From positions 334 to 39,657 of the forward strand of contig JAOACF010000007.1 of assembly GCA_026417995.1 (NCBI GenBank): a DNA stretch of 39,324 nucleotides, read 5' to 3'. Positions 1 to 7,879 of this stretch are shown here, in pieces (the stretch's first letter is position 1; every line of letters starts with the position of its first letter). This DNA is from Negativicutes bacterium (GTDB lineage: Bacteria > Bacillota > Negativicutes > Sporomusales > JAOACF01). The position numbers and the translations under genes are program-made. The notes beneath the pieces are model-generated. The model was not told where the DNA came from. It ran no database searches and saw nothing but the letters and a program-made list of their open reading frames with translations.

Positions 1-2
1 GT

Positions 3-347
3 GACGAGTTTGTGGCTGTGCTGCGGGAAATTGCTTGCGGCGATGCCGAAGCGGCCGCCGTGCGCATTCGTCAGGAAATTGCCCGGCATAACGCCGGCAG
101 CGCCCAACTGCCGCTTAGCATCTCGCTGGGCGTCGCCGAAGGTGTACCGCTGCAGGAAGACATCAATAACCTGTTTAAGCAAGCCGATGACGCGATGTAT
201 CGCGATAAACTCAGCCACAGCCCAAACTCTCGCAGCGCGATCGTCAATGCGCTGCTTCAATCCCTGGAAGCGCGCAATCCGGATGCGAAAGAAACAGCCG
301 AACGGCTCAAAGCTCAGTTGGCGGCGCTCGCCAAACAGCCTTGCTGA
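3..347 (+). CDS. GGDEF-domain protein, C-terminal part (5' end outside window)
   Basis: The window opens inside the GGDEF signature: the first complete codons read Asp-Glu-Phe. The next hundred residues follow the second half of a diguanylate cyclase domain, including the SLGVA strand and the QADDAMYRDK helix. After the domain come about 35 residues (AIVNALLQSLEARNPDAK and onward) that look like the first helix of an HD-GYP phosphodiesterase domain. The frame then stops, and no HD motif follows in any frame. Family knowledge: GGDEF proteins make cyclic di-GMP. Whether this one is active cannot be judged because the glycines and the N-terminal sensor part are off the window. Confidence 0.85.
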   Translation, partial: DEFVAVLREIACGDAEAAAVRIRQEIARHNAGSAQLPLSISLGVAEGVPLQEDINNLFKQADDAMYRDKLSHSPNSRSAIVNALLQSLEARNPDAKETAERLKAQLAALAKQPC

Positions 348-430
348 CGCTGCCCCCGCCTGCTTGCCTGGCTCCATGCTATTGACGGCATAGGCAGCGG
401 ACATATTCCGCCAACTTGCGGCAGCAATTC

Positions 431-458
431 GGCAAGCGGTTATATTTTGCCGCTTGCC
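431..458 (+). other. Stem-loop between GGDEF gene and zinc-ribbon gene
   Basis: GGCAAGCGG and CCGCTTGCC form a perfect 9-bp stem around a 10-base loop. No T-run follows on the plus strand, so it is not a standard intrinsic terminator. It lies 18 bases before the ribosome binding site of the next gene and could be a weak terminator or an mRNA-end structure. Confidence 0.4.
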
Positions 459-487
459 GGCCAATAATAGCTACCGGAGGTGTTTGT

Positions 488-880
488 ATGGAAGGATTTG
501 TCTGCGCCAACTGTCATTTCTGGCTTGCAAGCGCGGTCAGCGCCTGTCCGGACTGCGGCGCTCAATTTATCTGGGAAGGCGAAAATAAAAATGTCATTGA
601 CCGCATCCAGCCCGACTGCCTGATTCACCGTTATGAAGGCTCCGATCTTCTGGAGCCGGCCGTTTTGCTAAAAGAGGGGAAAACCAACATGAAAGTAGCC
701 ACCCGGCTCAAGGAATACGCCAAGCCGGTAGTCGTACCCAAGCATAAGGTATACAGTTTTGATCAGTCTGTGTTAAGCACCATTCAAAGCCTGCGCCACG
801 AGCGCACATCGACAATCAGCCGATTCGATCAACTGATCGGCAGCCACTGGCAGCTGTTAAAGCCTTATAAAAAAAATTAA
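488..880 (+). CDS. Zinc-ribbon protein of unknown function
   Basis: A 130-residue protein with an N-terminal zinc ribbon: cysteine pairs at residues 6/9 and 20/23 (CANC and CPDC). The rest has no motif I recognise; the tail is basic and ends in KPYKKN. I start it at the ATG at 488 because GGAGG lies 7 bases upstream and the cysteine pairs follow at once. A longer reading from 416 has no ribosome binding site. It is followed directly by a strong bidirectional terminator and stands alone as a single gene. Function unknown; a small metal-binding or nucleic-acid-binding role is only a guess. Confidence 0.7.
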   Translation: MEGFVCANCHFWLASAVSACPDCGAQFIWEGENKNVIDRIQPDCLIHRYEGSDLLEPAVLLKEGKTNMKVATRLKEYAKPVVVPKHKVYSFDQSVLSTIQSLRHERTSTISRFDQLIGSHWQLLKPYKKN

Positions 881-906
881 GCCGGCTAAAGCCGGCCTAA
901 TTTTTT
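871..906. terminator. Bidirectional intrinsic terminator
   Basis: A 16-bp stem with one G-T type mismatch and a TAAA loop. A six-base A-run begins the left arm and a six-base T-run ends the right arm, so it works in both directions. It separates the convergent zinc-ribbon gene and aminotransferase gene and overlaps both 3' ends. Confidence 0.9.
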
Positions 907-2050
907 ATCCTTTATGCCACTCGCTCCAGGCCGCGCCTACGCCAGCGCCGGGAGTAACGGTTATGCCGCAGTCGGTAAGCGCCCGCTCAATCGCGTAGAG
1001 GGTAACGACAAGCTCGTTGATGCAAATATTGCCCATATGCCCGACGCGGAAGATTTTTCCCTTGAGCGCCCCCACGCCGCCGGCGACAAACACGTCGTAC
1101 TTCTCCATTGCTGCCCGGAATGCAGCATCATCCAATCCCTCTGGATAGGTAATAACCGAAAGGGTTGGCGCCAGCGCTTCCGGACTGGTTACCGGCTTTA
1201 GCCCAAGCGCCGCGATGCCTGCCCGAAAACTGCGGCCAATGCGCTCATGCCGCTTATAACGCTCTTCCAGTCCTTCCTGCAGGATGAGCTTAACGGATTC
1301 ATTCAGCGCTACGATATGATTTACAGGCGGCGTCGAGAAATAAAGCGCCGGGTTTTCCATAATCGGCAGCCAGTTCTTCCAGTCGGTATAGTAGCCGGAA
1401 ACGGCGCCAAGCTCCTCGCGCCGGGCAAGCGCTTTGTCGTTAAAGGCCACCATTGTAAGGCCGGGAGGAGTGCCAAATGCCTTTTGACAAGTTGTGACAA
1501 TGATATCCACGCCGTAATCCTTCATCGGCTCGGGAATTCCGGCGCTGGCGCAGACGCCGTCCAGGATATACAGCGTATTATATTTGCGGGCCAGTTCGCC
1601 CACTTCTTTCGCCTGACCCAAAACGCCGGTAGAAGTATCAACGTGGGTTAAGGTTATTGCCGCATACTTCTTGGCCGCCAGCTTGGCCTCAATTTCCGGC
1701 AGCGGCACGCGCTCTCCCGGAGGACAGGTCAGCACATCCGCCTCGATGCCATATGCTTTGGCCATAGGCCCAAACCGGTCGCCGAACAAGCCGTGGCTGA
1801 TAATCAGCAGGCTCTCTCCCGCTTTTACGGTGTTAACCAGGGCCATTTCCATCGACAGTGTGCCTGCCCCGCCCACTACAATCACATGGTCGGCTTGAAA
1901 GATGGTCTTAAGCCCTGCCAGGCATTCCTTGTAGATAGCGACAAAGCCGCCATAAGTATGGCCGTAGGTTTGCACAGCCATAGCCTCCCGGATGGGTTCC
2001 GCCACCGGGGTAGGACCGGGAATCATAACTAGCGGTTTTTGTTTAAGCAT
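905..2050 (-). CDS. Class V aminotransferase, alanine-glyoxylate / serine-pyruvate type (PucG-like)
   Basis: 381 residues, the usual length for this family. Fold-type I PLP enzyme: the N-terminal PGPTPV segment (11-16) is typical of alanine-glyoxylate aminotransferases, Asp164 in the YILDGV strand should bind the PLP ring nitrogen, and Lys190 in TTCQKAFGTPPGL is the Schiff-base lysine. These enzymes move the amino group between alanine or serine and glyoxylate, or related oxo-acids. The exact substrate cannot be read from sequence. GGAGTG precedes the ATG. It is a single gene, bounded by the terminator at its 3' end and by the deacetylase gene stop 77 bases upstream. Confidence 0.88.
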   Translation of the reverse strand: MLKQKPLVMIPGPTPVAEPIREAMAVQTYGHTYGGFVAIYKECLAGLKTIFQADHVIVVGGAGTLSMEMALVNTVKAGESLLIISHGLFGDRFGPMAKAYGIEADVLTCPPGERVPLPEIEAKLAAKKYAAITLTHVDTSTGVLGQAKEVGELARKYNTLYILDGVCASAGIPEPMKDYGVDIIVTTCQKAFGTPPGLTMVAFNDKALARREELGAVSGYYTDWKNWLPIMENPALYFSTPPVNHIVALNESVKLILQEGLEERYKRHERIGRSFRAGIAALGLKPVTSPEALAPTLSVITYPEGLDDAAFRAAMEKYDVFVAGGVGALKGKIFRVGHMGNICINELVVTLYAIERALTDCGITVTPGAGVGAAWSEWHKG

Positions 2051-2126
2051 GGTATCACTCCGTTATAATATACTATACTGTATTACTACGGTAACCTGCC
2101 GCAAAATCCCTGCTTTTGCGGCAAAT

Positions 2127-2813
2127 TTACCGCGCTGCTTCGCTGTAGCTGAACAGTTCGGATACCGTAACAAACCGGTATCCCTGCTCCCTTAGCGCCT
2201 CGAGCAGCAGCGATACGGCCTGAGGCGTCCCCGGCGCATACGCGCCGTCATGCAGCAGAATAATTGCGCCCGGTCTTACCTTGTCGGCAAGCTCGCGGGC
2301 CAGGCGCTGGGGAGCAGGATTGGACCAATCCCGGCTGTCGATTGACCACATGGTCATTACATAGCCGCGTTCTTTGAGCAATCCAATAACCCGTTCGTCA
2401 TAATAGGCGCCCGGGGGTCTAAACAGCGTCGGCCGCGGTGCTGCGGCCATAATCGCCGCTTCTGTTCTGGCTATTTCCTCGACGATTTCCCGGTCGCTTA
2501 AGCCGGTCAGCCATTTATGCGAAAACCCGTGATTGCCGATCTCGTGCCCGGCAGCGGCTATTTCCGCCAGCTGCTGCGGCAGTTCCTCCGCGCGGCGGCC
2601 CAATACAAAAAATGTCGCTTTCGCCTGATACGCCGCTAGGACTTGCAGTATCCGCGGGGTAGTTTGTGCATCCGGGCCATCGTCAAAAGTAAGGGCCACA
2701 ACCTTCTCCTGTGTCGCAACCTCCCGAACCCCTTTATGCCCTGCCGCCAGCTGCAGAACCAGCCCCAGCGAAATTGCGGCCAGTATAGCCATACACCACT
2801 TGCGTAAGCGCAT
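2127..2813 (-). CDS. Polysaccharide deacetylase (NodB family), exported, sporulation type
   Basis: 228 residues with an N-terminal hydrophobic segment (about 7-25), a signal peptide or anchor. NodB motifs are complete: TFDDGPD (about 42-48), the HEIGNHGFSH metal motif, RPPGAYY, DSRDW and LLHDG. These enzymes remove acetyl groups from cell wall or cortex sugars; members of this size in spore formers include PdaB-like proteins. A GGAGGAGGGGG ribosome site precedes the ATG. About 40 bases upstream, CGTACTAT (2851-2858, minus strand) with CATAT 15 bases further back vaguely resembles a SigE promoter, but this is weak. Divergent from the DacF-type gene. Confidence 0.9.
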   Translation of the reverse strand: MRLRKWCMAILAAISLGLVLQLAAGHKGVREVATQEKVVALTFDDGPDAQTTPRILQVLAAYQAKATFFVLGRRAEELPQQLAEIAAAGHEIGNHGFSHKWLTGLSDREIVEEIARTEAAIMAAAPRPTLFRPPGAYYDERVIGLLKERGYVMTMWSIDSRDWSNPAPQRLARELADKVRPGAIILLHDGAYAPGTPQAVSLLLEALREQGYRFVTVSELFSYSEAAR

Positions 2814-2943
2814 GCCCCCTCCTCCGGTATCAGCGTAATATCATCCTTTAATAGTACGCGCCGCCTCTGCCGGATATGTCTGCCAAAACCCCGCATCATC
2901 CCCGGGCAGGCGCAATATAATTAACTATCATGGGAGGAGAATG

Positions 2944-4101
2944 ATGATAGTGAAAGCATTGCGCTATATACTGATACTCCTTTGTCTGCTCTATGGGGGA
3001 AGCAGCGCCTCCGCCCAGGCGGCGCCGGCAGTTAAAGCGCACAGCGCAATCCTGATGGATGCCAAAACCGGTCAGGTTTTATTTGAAAAAAACAGCCGCC
3101 GGCAAAACGCCCCGGCCAGCACGACTAAAATTATGACAGCAATCTTGGCCATTGAAAGCGGCCGGCTTGACGAGACTGTCACGGTCAGCCCCCGAGCCGC
3201 CGGCACCGGCGGCTCGTCGATGCATCTGTTTCCCCGTCAGCAGCTCACCCTGCGGGAGCTTGTGACCGGGCTGATGCTGCGCTCCGGCAACGATGCCGCC
3301 GTGGCTATAGCCGAACATCTGGCCGGCTCTGAGGATGCCTTCGTGGCAGCGATGAACCGGCGCGCACAAGAATTGGGAGCATATCAGACCCACTTCCGCA
3401 ACCCGCATGGACTTTCCGCGCCCGGACATTATTCCACCGCCTTTGACCTCGCCTGGATCACCCGTTACGCCCTGACCAATCCAACATTCGCCGCAATTGT
3501 CGGCACAAAGGAAACCTCCATCGAATGGCAGGACCGGAGCGGCCGCGAGCGCGATATCAGCCTGCGCAATACCAACAAACTGCTCTGGATGTTTGAAGAT
3601 GCGGACGGCGTCAAAACCGGCACTACCGGCGAAGCCGGCCCCTGCCTGGTTTCGAGCGCCACGCGCGGCAACCAGAAGCTGATCGCCGTCGTTCTTAACG
3701 ACCACTCGCGCTGGTTTGATTCGATGCAGCTCTTAAAGTACGGCTTTAATAACTACGACCTGTTTACTTTTGCCGAACAGGGCGAGGTGCTGGCGTCTTT
3801 GGGCGTCGAGAGCGGCGCCGCCGCCGAAGTGGATGCCGTCGTAGCCACACCCGCCGCTTTGGTGACCTCAGCCGCCGACTACGAGGCCGTAAGCGTGGAA
3901 GTCGACCTGCCGGAAAAGGTAAAAGCTCCCGTCTACAAGGGGCAAAAGCTGGGCGAAATCATTTTCTTCATCCACGACAAACCGGTGAAAACCGTTGACA
4001 TTGTTGCCGGTCAAGACGTGGAGGAAAACACGCTGAGCCGGATGGTACTGCGTCAGCTTACCCGCATTTTCCGTTTTCTCGCGGCTTGGGGCCTGCTGTA
4101 A
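2944..4101 (+). CDS. D-alanyl-D-alanine carboxypeptidase, DacF/PBP5 type
   Basis: 385 residues. A signal peptide (about 1-27, ending near ASA-QAA) is followed by the S11 serine peptidase domain with STTK at 59-62 (catalytic Ser59), SGN at 114-116 and KTG at 224-226. A PBP5 C-terminal beta domain follows, then an amphipathic end (about 365-385) for membrane attachment. It trims the terminal D-alanine from peptidoglycan side chains outside the membrane. Two ATG codons are tandem at 2941 and 2944; GGAGG is 3 and 6 bases away, so I prefer 2944. TATAAT at 2916-2921 could be the -10 box. In spore formers such proteins act in vegetative wall or cortex modification; which applies here is not visible. 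Confidence 0.92.
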   Translation: MIVKALRYILILLCLLYGGSSASAQAAPAVKAHSAILMDAKTGQVLFEKNSRRQNAPASTTKIMTAILAIESGRLDETVTVSPRAAGTGGSSMHLFPRQQLTLRELVTGLMLRSGNDAAVAIAEHLAGSEDAFVAAMNRRAQELGAYQTHFRNPHGLSAPGHYSTAFDLAWITRYALTNPTFAAIVGTKETSIEWQDRSGRERDISLRNTNKLLWMFEDADGVKTGTTGEAGPCLVSSATRGNQKLIAVVLNDHSRWFDSMQLLKYGFNNYDLFTFAEQGEVLASLGVESGAAAEVDAVVATPAALVTSAADYEAVSVEVDLPEKVKAPVYKGQKLGEIIFFIHDKPVKTVDIVAGQDVEENTLSRMVLRQLTRIFRFLAAWGLL

Positions 4102-4140
4102 ATGCACCCTTCACAGTGTTTTATGCGCCAATGCTGCGGC

Positions 4141-4923
4141 CTAGTCCGGCTTGCGGTAAAAGAAAGGCATATAATGCTGAAAGCCTATTTCCCGGAAATT
4201 AAGAATAGCTTCAGTACCGCCGACAAACAGGACGCCGCCCGGCTTTAGGGAGGCCAGGAAGCGGCGGTACAGGGCGTCTTTGGCTTCCTCGGTAAAATAG
4301 ATGACGACATTGCGGCATAAGATTAAATCAAACCCTGTTTCAAATTTATCGAGCAGCAGATTATGCCGGACAAATTCTACGCGGCTCCGGATATCTTCGC
4401 GCAGCATAAACTGCTGACCGCTTTGCCGAAAATATTTGCTTTGCCGGGCCGGCGATATTGCTTTCAGTTCCGAGGCCTGATAAACGCCCGCTTTGGCTTT
4501 GGCCAGCATTTCGCTGTCGAGATCGCTTGCCAGTATCCGGTGCCGGGTATGTGGCGTCAGTTCATCCAGAATAATCGCCAACGAATATGGTTCGGCCCCG
4601 GTTGAGCAGCCGGCGCTCCAGATATTGAGCTTAGCGGAACGGGACAGCAGTTCCGGCAGCACTTTCTTCTCCAGTTCTTCAAACTTCTCCGGCGTCCGGA
4701 AGAACTCCGTAACGTTGATTGTCAGGTAATCAATGAAGTCTTTATAAAGTTTGGCATCACGGTCGATCAGGTTAAAAAAATCTACATATGTTGCCACTCC
4801 GTGCCGGTTCATCAGGTTGGTAATCCGCCGCTGCATTTGCGCCGGCTTGTAGTCGTTTAAATTAATGTTGGACTTGGCAAAAAACTTTTGTTTGAAAACT
4901 TCCCAGTCTTTTTCGCTGCTCAC
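4141..4923 (-). CDS. CheR-type chemoreceptor glutamate methyltransferase
   Basis: 260 residues with the CheR all-alpha N-terminal domain and the SAM-dependent methyltransferase domain: TEFFRTPEKF, the SAM loop NIWSAGCSTGAEPYSLA, ASDLDSEML, and the CRNVVIYF strand. It adds methyl groups from SAM to glutamates of chemoreceptors. The start is a GTG at 4923 with GGAGGG six bases upstream; a longer TTG reading to 4989 would run into the alanine dehydrogenase hairpin. No other chemotaxis gene is nearby, so it may be a stand-alone CheR. It converges on the carboxypeptidase gene with only 39 bases between and no clear terminator there. Confidence 0.92.
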   Translation of the reverse strand: MSSEKDWEVFKQKFFAKSNINLNDYKPAQMQRRITNLMNRHGVATYVDFFNLIDRDAKLYKDFIDYLTINVTEFFRTPEKFEELEKKVLPELLSRSAKLNIWSAGCSTGAEPYSLAIILDELTPHTRHRILASDLDSEMLAKAKAGVYQASELKAISPARQSKYFRQSGQQFMLREDIRSRVEFVRHNLLLDKFETGFDLILCRNVVIYFTEEAKDALYRRFLASLKPGGVLFVGGTEAILNFREIGFQHYMPFFYRKPD

Positions 4924-4985
4924 CGTCAACCCTCCGCCGAAATTGCTGATAATGCTATTTCGACAAAAAATGGCATTTTCCTGCG

Positions 4986-5020
4986 ACAAGGGACTGCTTC
5001 AGCCCGAAGCAGTCCCTTGT
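4986..5020 (-). other. Perfect 15-bp stem-loop after alanine dehydrogenase gene
   Basis: A perfect 15-bp inverted repeat with a 5-base loop (AGCCC), 25 bases after the ald stop codon on the minus strand. The strand's next T-run is about 14 bases beyond the stem, so it is not a canonical intrinsic terminator; it may still terminate or protect the ald mRNA 3' end. Confidence 0.55.
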
Positions 5021-5045
5021 ACAGCGCGCAATTCCGGCAGGCATT

Positions 5046-6164
5046 TTACGGCAGCGCTTCGGCCAGCGGTGTGTACGGCAGCCCGTGCGCAACCGCCACC
5101 GCCTCATAGGTCACCTTACCATTAACAACATTAACGCCTTTGGCCAATCCCGGATCATCTAAAATAGCCTGCCGATAGCCTTTGTTAGCAATCTGCAGAG
5201 CATACTGGATTGTCGCATTGGTCAGGGCAAAGGTCGATGTCCGAGCCACCGCGCCCGGCATATTTGCGACCGAGTAGTGTACAACGCCGTGTTTGACATA
5301 AACCGGATCGCTGTGGGTGGTTACCCGGTCAATAGTTTCAATTGATCCCCCTTGGTCGATGGCCACGTCTACAATCACCGAACCGGGCTGCATCGACTTC
5401 ACCATGTTTTCCGTCACCAGCTTGGGTGCCCTAGCCCCCGGCACCAAAACGGCCCCGATTAACAGATCGGCTTTTTTTACCCATTCAGCGATATTATACG
5501 CATTGGACATAACGGTAACTGCACGGCCGCCAAAAATGTCATCCAACTCGCGCATCCGGTCGGCTGACCGCTCAAGGATGGTTACCCGCGCTCCCATGCC
5601 GAGAGCCATTTTGGCGGCATTCGTGCCCACTACCCCGCCGCCGATAATGACTACTTGCGCCGGTTCTACCCCCGGTACGCCGCCGAGAAGCACACCTTTG
5701 CCGCCTTGCGGCTTTTCTAAAAACTGGGCGCCAATCTGCACGGACATGCGACCGGCTACCTCGCTCATAGGCGTTAAAAGCGGCAGAGAATGACGGGCGT
5801 CTTCGATTGTTTCGTAGGCAATGCCTACAACCTTTTTGGCAAGCAGGGCGCGCGTAAGTTCTGGTTCCGGCGCGAGGTGGAGATAAGTAAACAGAATTTG
5901 TCCCTCGTGGAATAAGCCGTATTCGGGCGGCAAAGGCTCTTTTACCTTCATAATCATTTCCGCGCGCTCAAAGAGCGCGCTTTTGTCACTGATGATTTGA
6001 GCGCCTGCGGCCGCATAGCTTTCGTCGCTGAAGCCGCTGCCCGCGCCGGCGTCTTTTTCCACCAGTACGGTATGCCCTGACTTTTTAAGCATTTCCGTTC
6101 CGGCCGGGGTCAGGGCGACACGGTTCTCATTATTTTTGATTTCTTTGGCTACGCCGATAATCAT
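5046..6164 (-). CDS. ald: Alanine dehydrogenase
   Basis: 372 residues, the usual length. It converts L-alanine, water and NAD to pyruvate, ammonia and NADH. The key residues sit at the numbers known for the family: Arg15 (substrate), Lys75 in MKVKEP and His96 in YLHLAPE. The NAD fold shows [14 protein letters not shown], and VDVAIDQGG carries the catalytic Asp. GGGAGG lies 9 bases before the ATG. It is monocistronic. In spore formers Ald supports alanine use during sporulation and germination. The upstream region holds an AT-rich inverted repeat that could be an operator. Confidence 0.96.
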   Translation of the reverse strand: MIIGVAKEIKNNENRVALTPAGTEMLKKSGHTVLVEKDAGAGSGFSDESYAAAGAQIISDKSALFERAEMIMKVKEPLPPEYGLFHEGQILFTYLHLAPEPELTRALLAKKVVGIAYETIEDARHSLPLLTPMSEVAGRMSVQIGAQFLEKPQGGKGVLLGGVPGVEPAQVVIIGGGVVGTNAAKMALGMGARVTILERSADRMRELDDIFGGRAVTVMSNAYNIAEWVKKADLLIGAVLVPGARAPKLVTENMVKSMQPGSVIVDVAIDQGGSIETIDRVTTHSDPVYVKHGVVHYSVANMPGAVARTSTFALTNATIQYALQIANKGYRQAILDDPGLAKGVNVVNGKVTYEAVAVAHGLPYTPLAEALP

Positions 6165-6293
6165 TGTCTTTTATACCTCCCGCTTATTGCATGCCTTATC
6201 CTATTGCAAATCGAATGCCAATCGCCAAGGCGCCGGCTGACTAGTTTCGGCCAAGGCATGCGCCGCTATTTGTAAATGAATGTTTCCAAATTC

Positions 6294-6309
6294 GTAAATT
6301 TTTATTTAC
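6294..6309. promoter_or_regulatory. AT-rich inverted repeat upstream of ald (possible operator)
   Basis: GTAAAT-TTTT-ATTTAC, a perfect 6-bp inverted repeat with 4-base spacer, lies about 130 bases upstream of the ald start. A related half (TGTAAATG) lies at 6271-6278. The 323-base gap between ald and the amidohydrolase otherwise holds only the terminator at 6336. The regulator is unknown and the repeat could be chance in AT-rich DNA. Confidence 0.3.
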
Positions 6310-6335
6310 ATGCGTTTTTTTTAATTTCCAAGAAA

Positions 6336-6363
6336 GAACGGCCCTCGCAGCCGAGGACCGTTC
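6336..6363 (-). terminator. Intrinsic terminator of the fhs-folD-amidohydrolase operon
   Basis: A 12-bp stem with one mismatch and a CAGC loop. On the minus strand it is followed by TTTCTT. It lies about 125 bases past the amidohydrolase stop codon and before ald. Confidence 0.6.
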
Positions 6364-6487
6364 ATTATATGCATTTATTTATTAATTTGCCTTGCTTTTT
6401 GGCGCTACCCAACACCTCGGCCCCATACCCCCGCTAAGTTTAGGCAGCGGCAACGTGCCACACCGTTCAGCATCAGCGCGCCAAGTA

Positions 6488-7651
6488 TTATTGCCAGCAT
6501 ACAGTTTGATCCGGCGCCACAGAACCGGCAGCTCCGTCAATAATCACTGTTTCAGGCCTGCTGCCAAGCAGCAGCGGATGCCCGGTCCAGATAACGATAT
6601 CGGCGTCTTTACCGGCCTCAAGGCTTCCTACCCGGTCGGCCACACCGAGCAGCTCGGCCGCGTCGATGGTGATGGCCCGAAGCGCCTGTTCCGCCGCCAG
6701 CCCAAAACGGGCAGCCAGTCCGGCGTATACGGGCAAAAAGGCGCAGGGAAGCACAGGATGATCGCTCATCAGCGCAAACGGTACGCCGTGGGCGGCGAGC
6801 ACCGCCGGTGTCGTAAAACTGCGTTCTTTTAATTCCATTTTGCTGCGCGTTGTTAAGTTCGGGCCGATTACCGCCTTAGCGCCGTTTTCGGCCAGCACTT
6901 CCGGAATGAGATGGCCTTCGGTGGCGTGTTCAAGAATTATCTCCACCCCGAACTCGCGCGCTATGCGCAGTGCGGTCACAATATCATCGGCGCGGTGCGC
7001 ATGAGCCCTGAGCGGCATTTCGCCGCGCAGCACGCGCCCCACGGCTTCCAGCCCCAGATCAGTCTTATGGTCTTTGTCGCCTTTTTTGGCCAGGTATTCC
7101 TGGGCTTTGACAAATGTTTCCCGGATTAACGCCGCCGTCGCCATCCGGGTATACGGCATCTTCTTTTGTTCGCCGTATACCCGGCGGGGGTTTTCGCCAA
7201 AGGCAATTTTTAGGCCGGCATACCGGCGCACAACCATTTTTTCCACGGTAGGCTGCTTTTTTGTCTTGATTACTACGCATTGCCCGCCAATGGGATTGGC
7301 GCTGCCGGGCGCCACCATGACGGTGGTCACGCCGCCGCCTAAAGCGTCGGCAAGCCCTACATCGTCGGGATAGATGGCGTCAAGCACATCCATCGCCGGT
7401 GTAATGGGCTGACTTGCTTCATTGCCGTCTTCGCCCGCCCAGTCAAGCGACTCGGCATATACGCCCAAATGAGTATGCGCGTCAATCAGGCCGGGGGTTA
7501 TCACCCGGCCTTTGGCCTCCAGGCGCCGGTATCCTTCAGGAACTGCAAGTTTGCCAACAGCCTCAATTTTTCCTTGTCTGATCAAAATGGTTCCGTCTTC
7601 AATCGCCGGGCCGTTCATTGTCAAAATCAGCCCGCCGGTAATTGCCATCAT
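6488..7651 (-). CDS. Amidohydrolase, imidazolonepropionase-like
   Basis: 387 residues of the metal-dependent amidohydrolase superfamily: N-terminal beta-sandwich, then DAHTH (57-61) with the two metal histidines, RAHAHRADD, ILEHATEGH (third and fourth His) and LMSDHPV with the catalytic Asp, ending in GSLEAGKDADIVIW. It hydrolyses a cyclic amide or similar bond; the substrate is unknown. The start ATG at 7651 overlaps the stop of the Spo0E-like gene in an ATGA pair, with GAGGAG eight bases upstream, so the two are translationally coupled. Being in the one-carbon operon makes a purine- or folate-related substrate thinkable, but that is inference only. Confidence 0.88.
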   Translation of the reverse strand: MMAITGGLILTMNGPAIEDGTILIRQGKIEAVGKLAVPEGYRRLEAKGRVITPGLIDAHTHLGVYAESLDWAGEDGNEASQPITPAMDVLDAIYPDDVGLADALGGGVTTVMVAPGSANPIGGQCVVIKTKKQPTVEKMVVRRYAGLKIAFGENPRRVYGEQKKMPYTRMATAALIRETFVKAQEYLAKKGDKDHKTDLGLEAVGRVLRGEMPLRAHAHRADDIVTALRIAREFGVEIILEHATEGHLIPEVLAENGAKAVIGPNLTTRSKMELKERSFTTPAVLAAHGVPFALMSDHPVLPCAFLPVYAGLAARFGLAAEQALRAITIDAAELLGVADRVGSLEAGKDADIVIWTGHPLLLGSRPETVIIDGAAGSVAPDQTVCWQ

Positions 7652-7839
7652 TCTGTTTTCTCCTCTTTGCATTGTTGCGCGGCCTTGAGCTGATCATGCC
7701 TGACAATCAAGTCGTCCAGCGCTCGGCTCAGCTCCGCCACAGCCGGGTCCAGGAAACTGCCGCGGCGGTCAGCAACCAACCGATGCAGCCGGTCGCGCAC
7801 ACGTTCAATTTCAGCTTGCAATTCTATTAATTCTTTCAT
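7648..7839 (-). CDS. Spo0E-like aspartyl-phosphate phosphatase
   Basis: 63 residues, two helices, with the Spo0E pattern: IERVRDRLHRLV in the first helix and DPAVAELSRALDDLIVRH in the second, including the SxxLD core. Such proteins remove phosphate from Spo0A-P and delay sporulation. Start at the second ATG (7839) because GGAG lies six bases upstream. The gene sits between folD (41 bases upstream) and the amidohydrolase (ATGA overlap), so it is embedded in a one-carbon metabolism operon. Recognition rests on the helix pattern; no test of phosphatase activity is possible here. Confidence 0.82.
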   Translation of the reverse strand: MKELIELQAEIERVRDRLHRLVADRRGSFLDPAVAELSRALDDLIVRHDQLKAAQQCKEEKTE

Positions 7840-7879
7840 TACACACTCCAGCACTTACTTAAAACGGCGGCCCATGTGA

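Noticed and set aside
416-487. Longer start for the zinc-ribbon protein
   Set aside because: No ribosome site before 416, and the ATG at 488 has GGAGG at good spacing.
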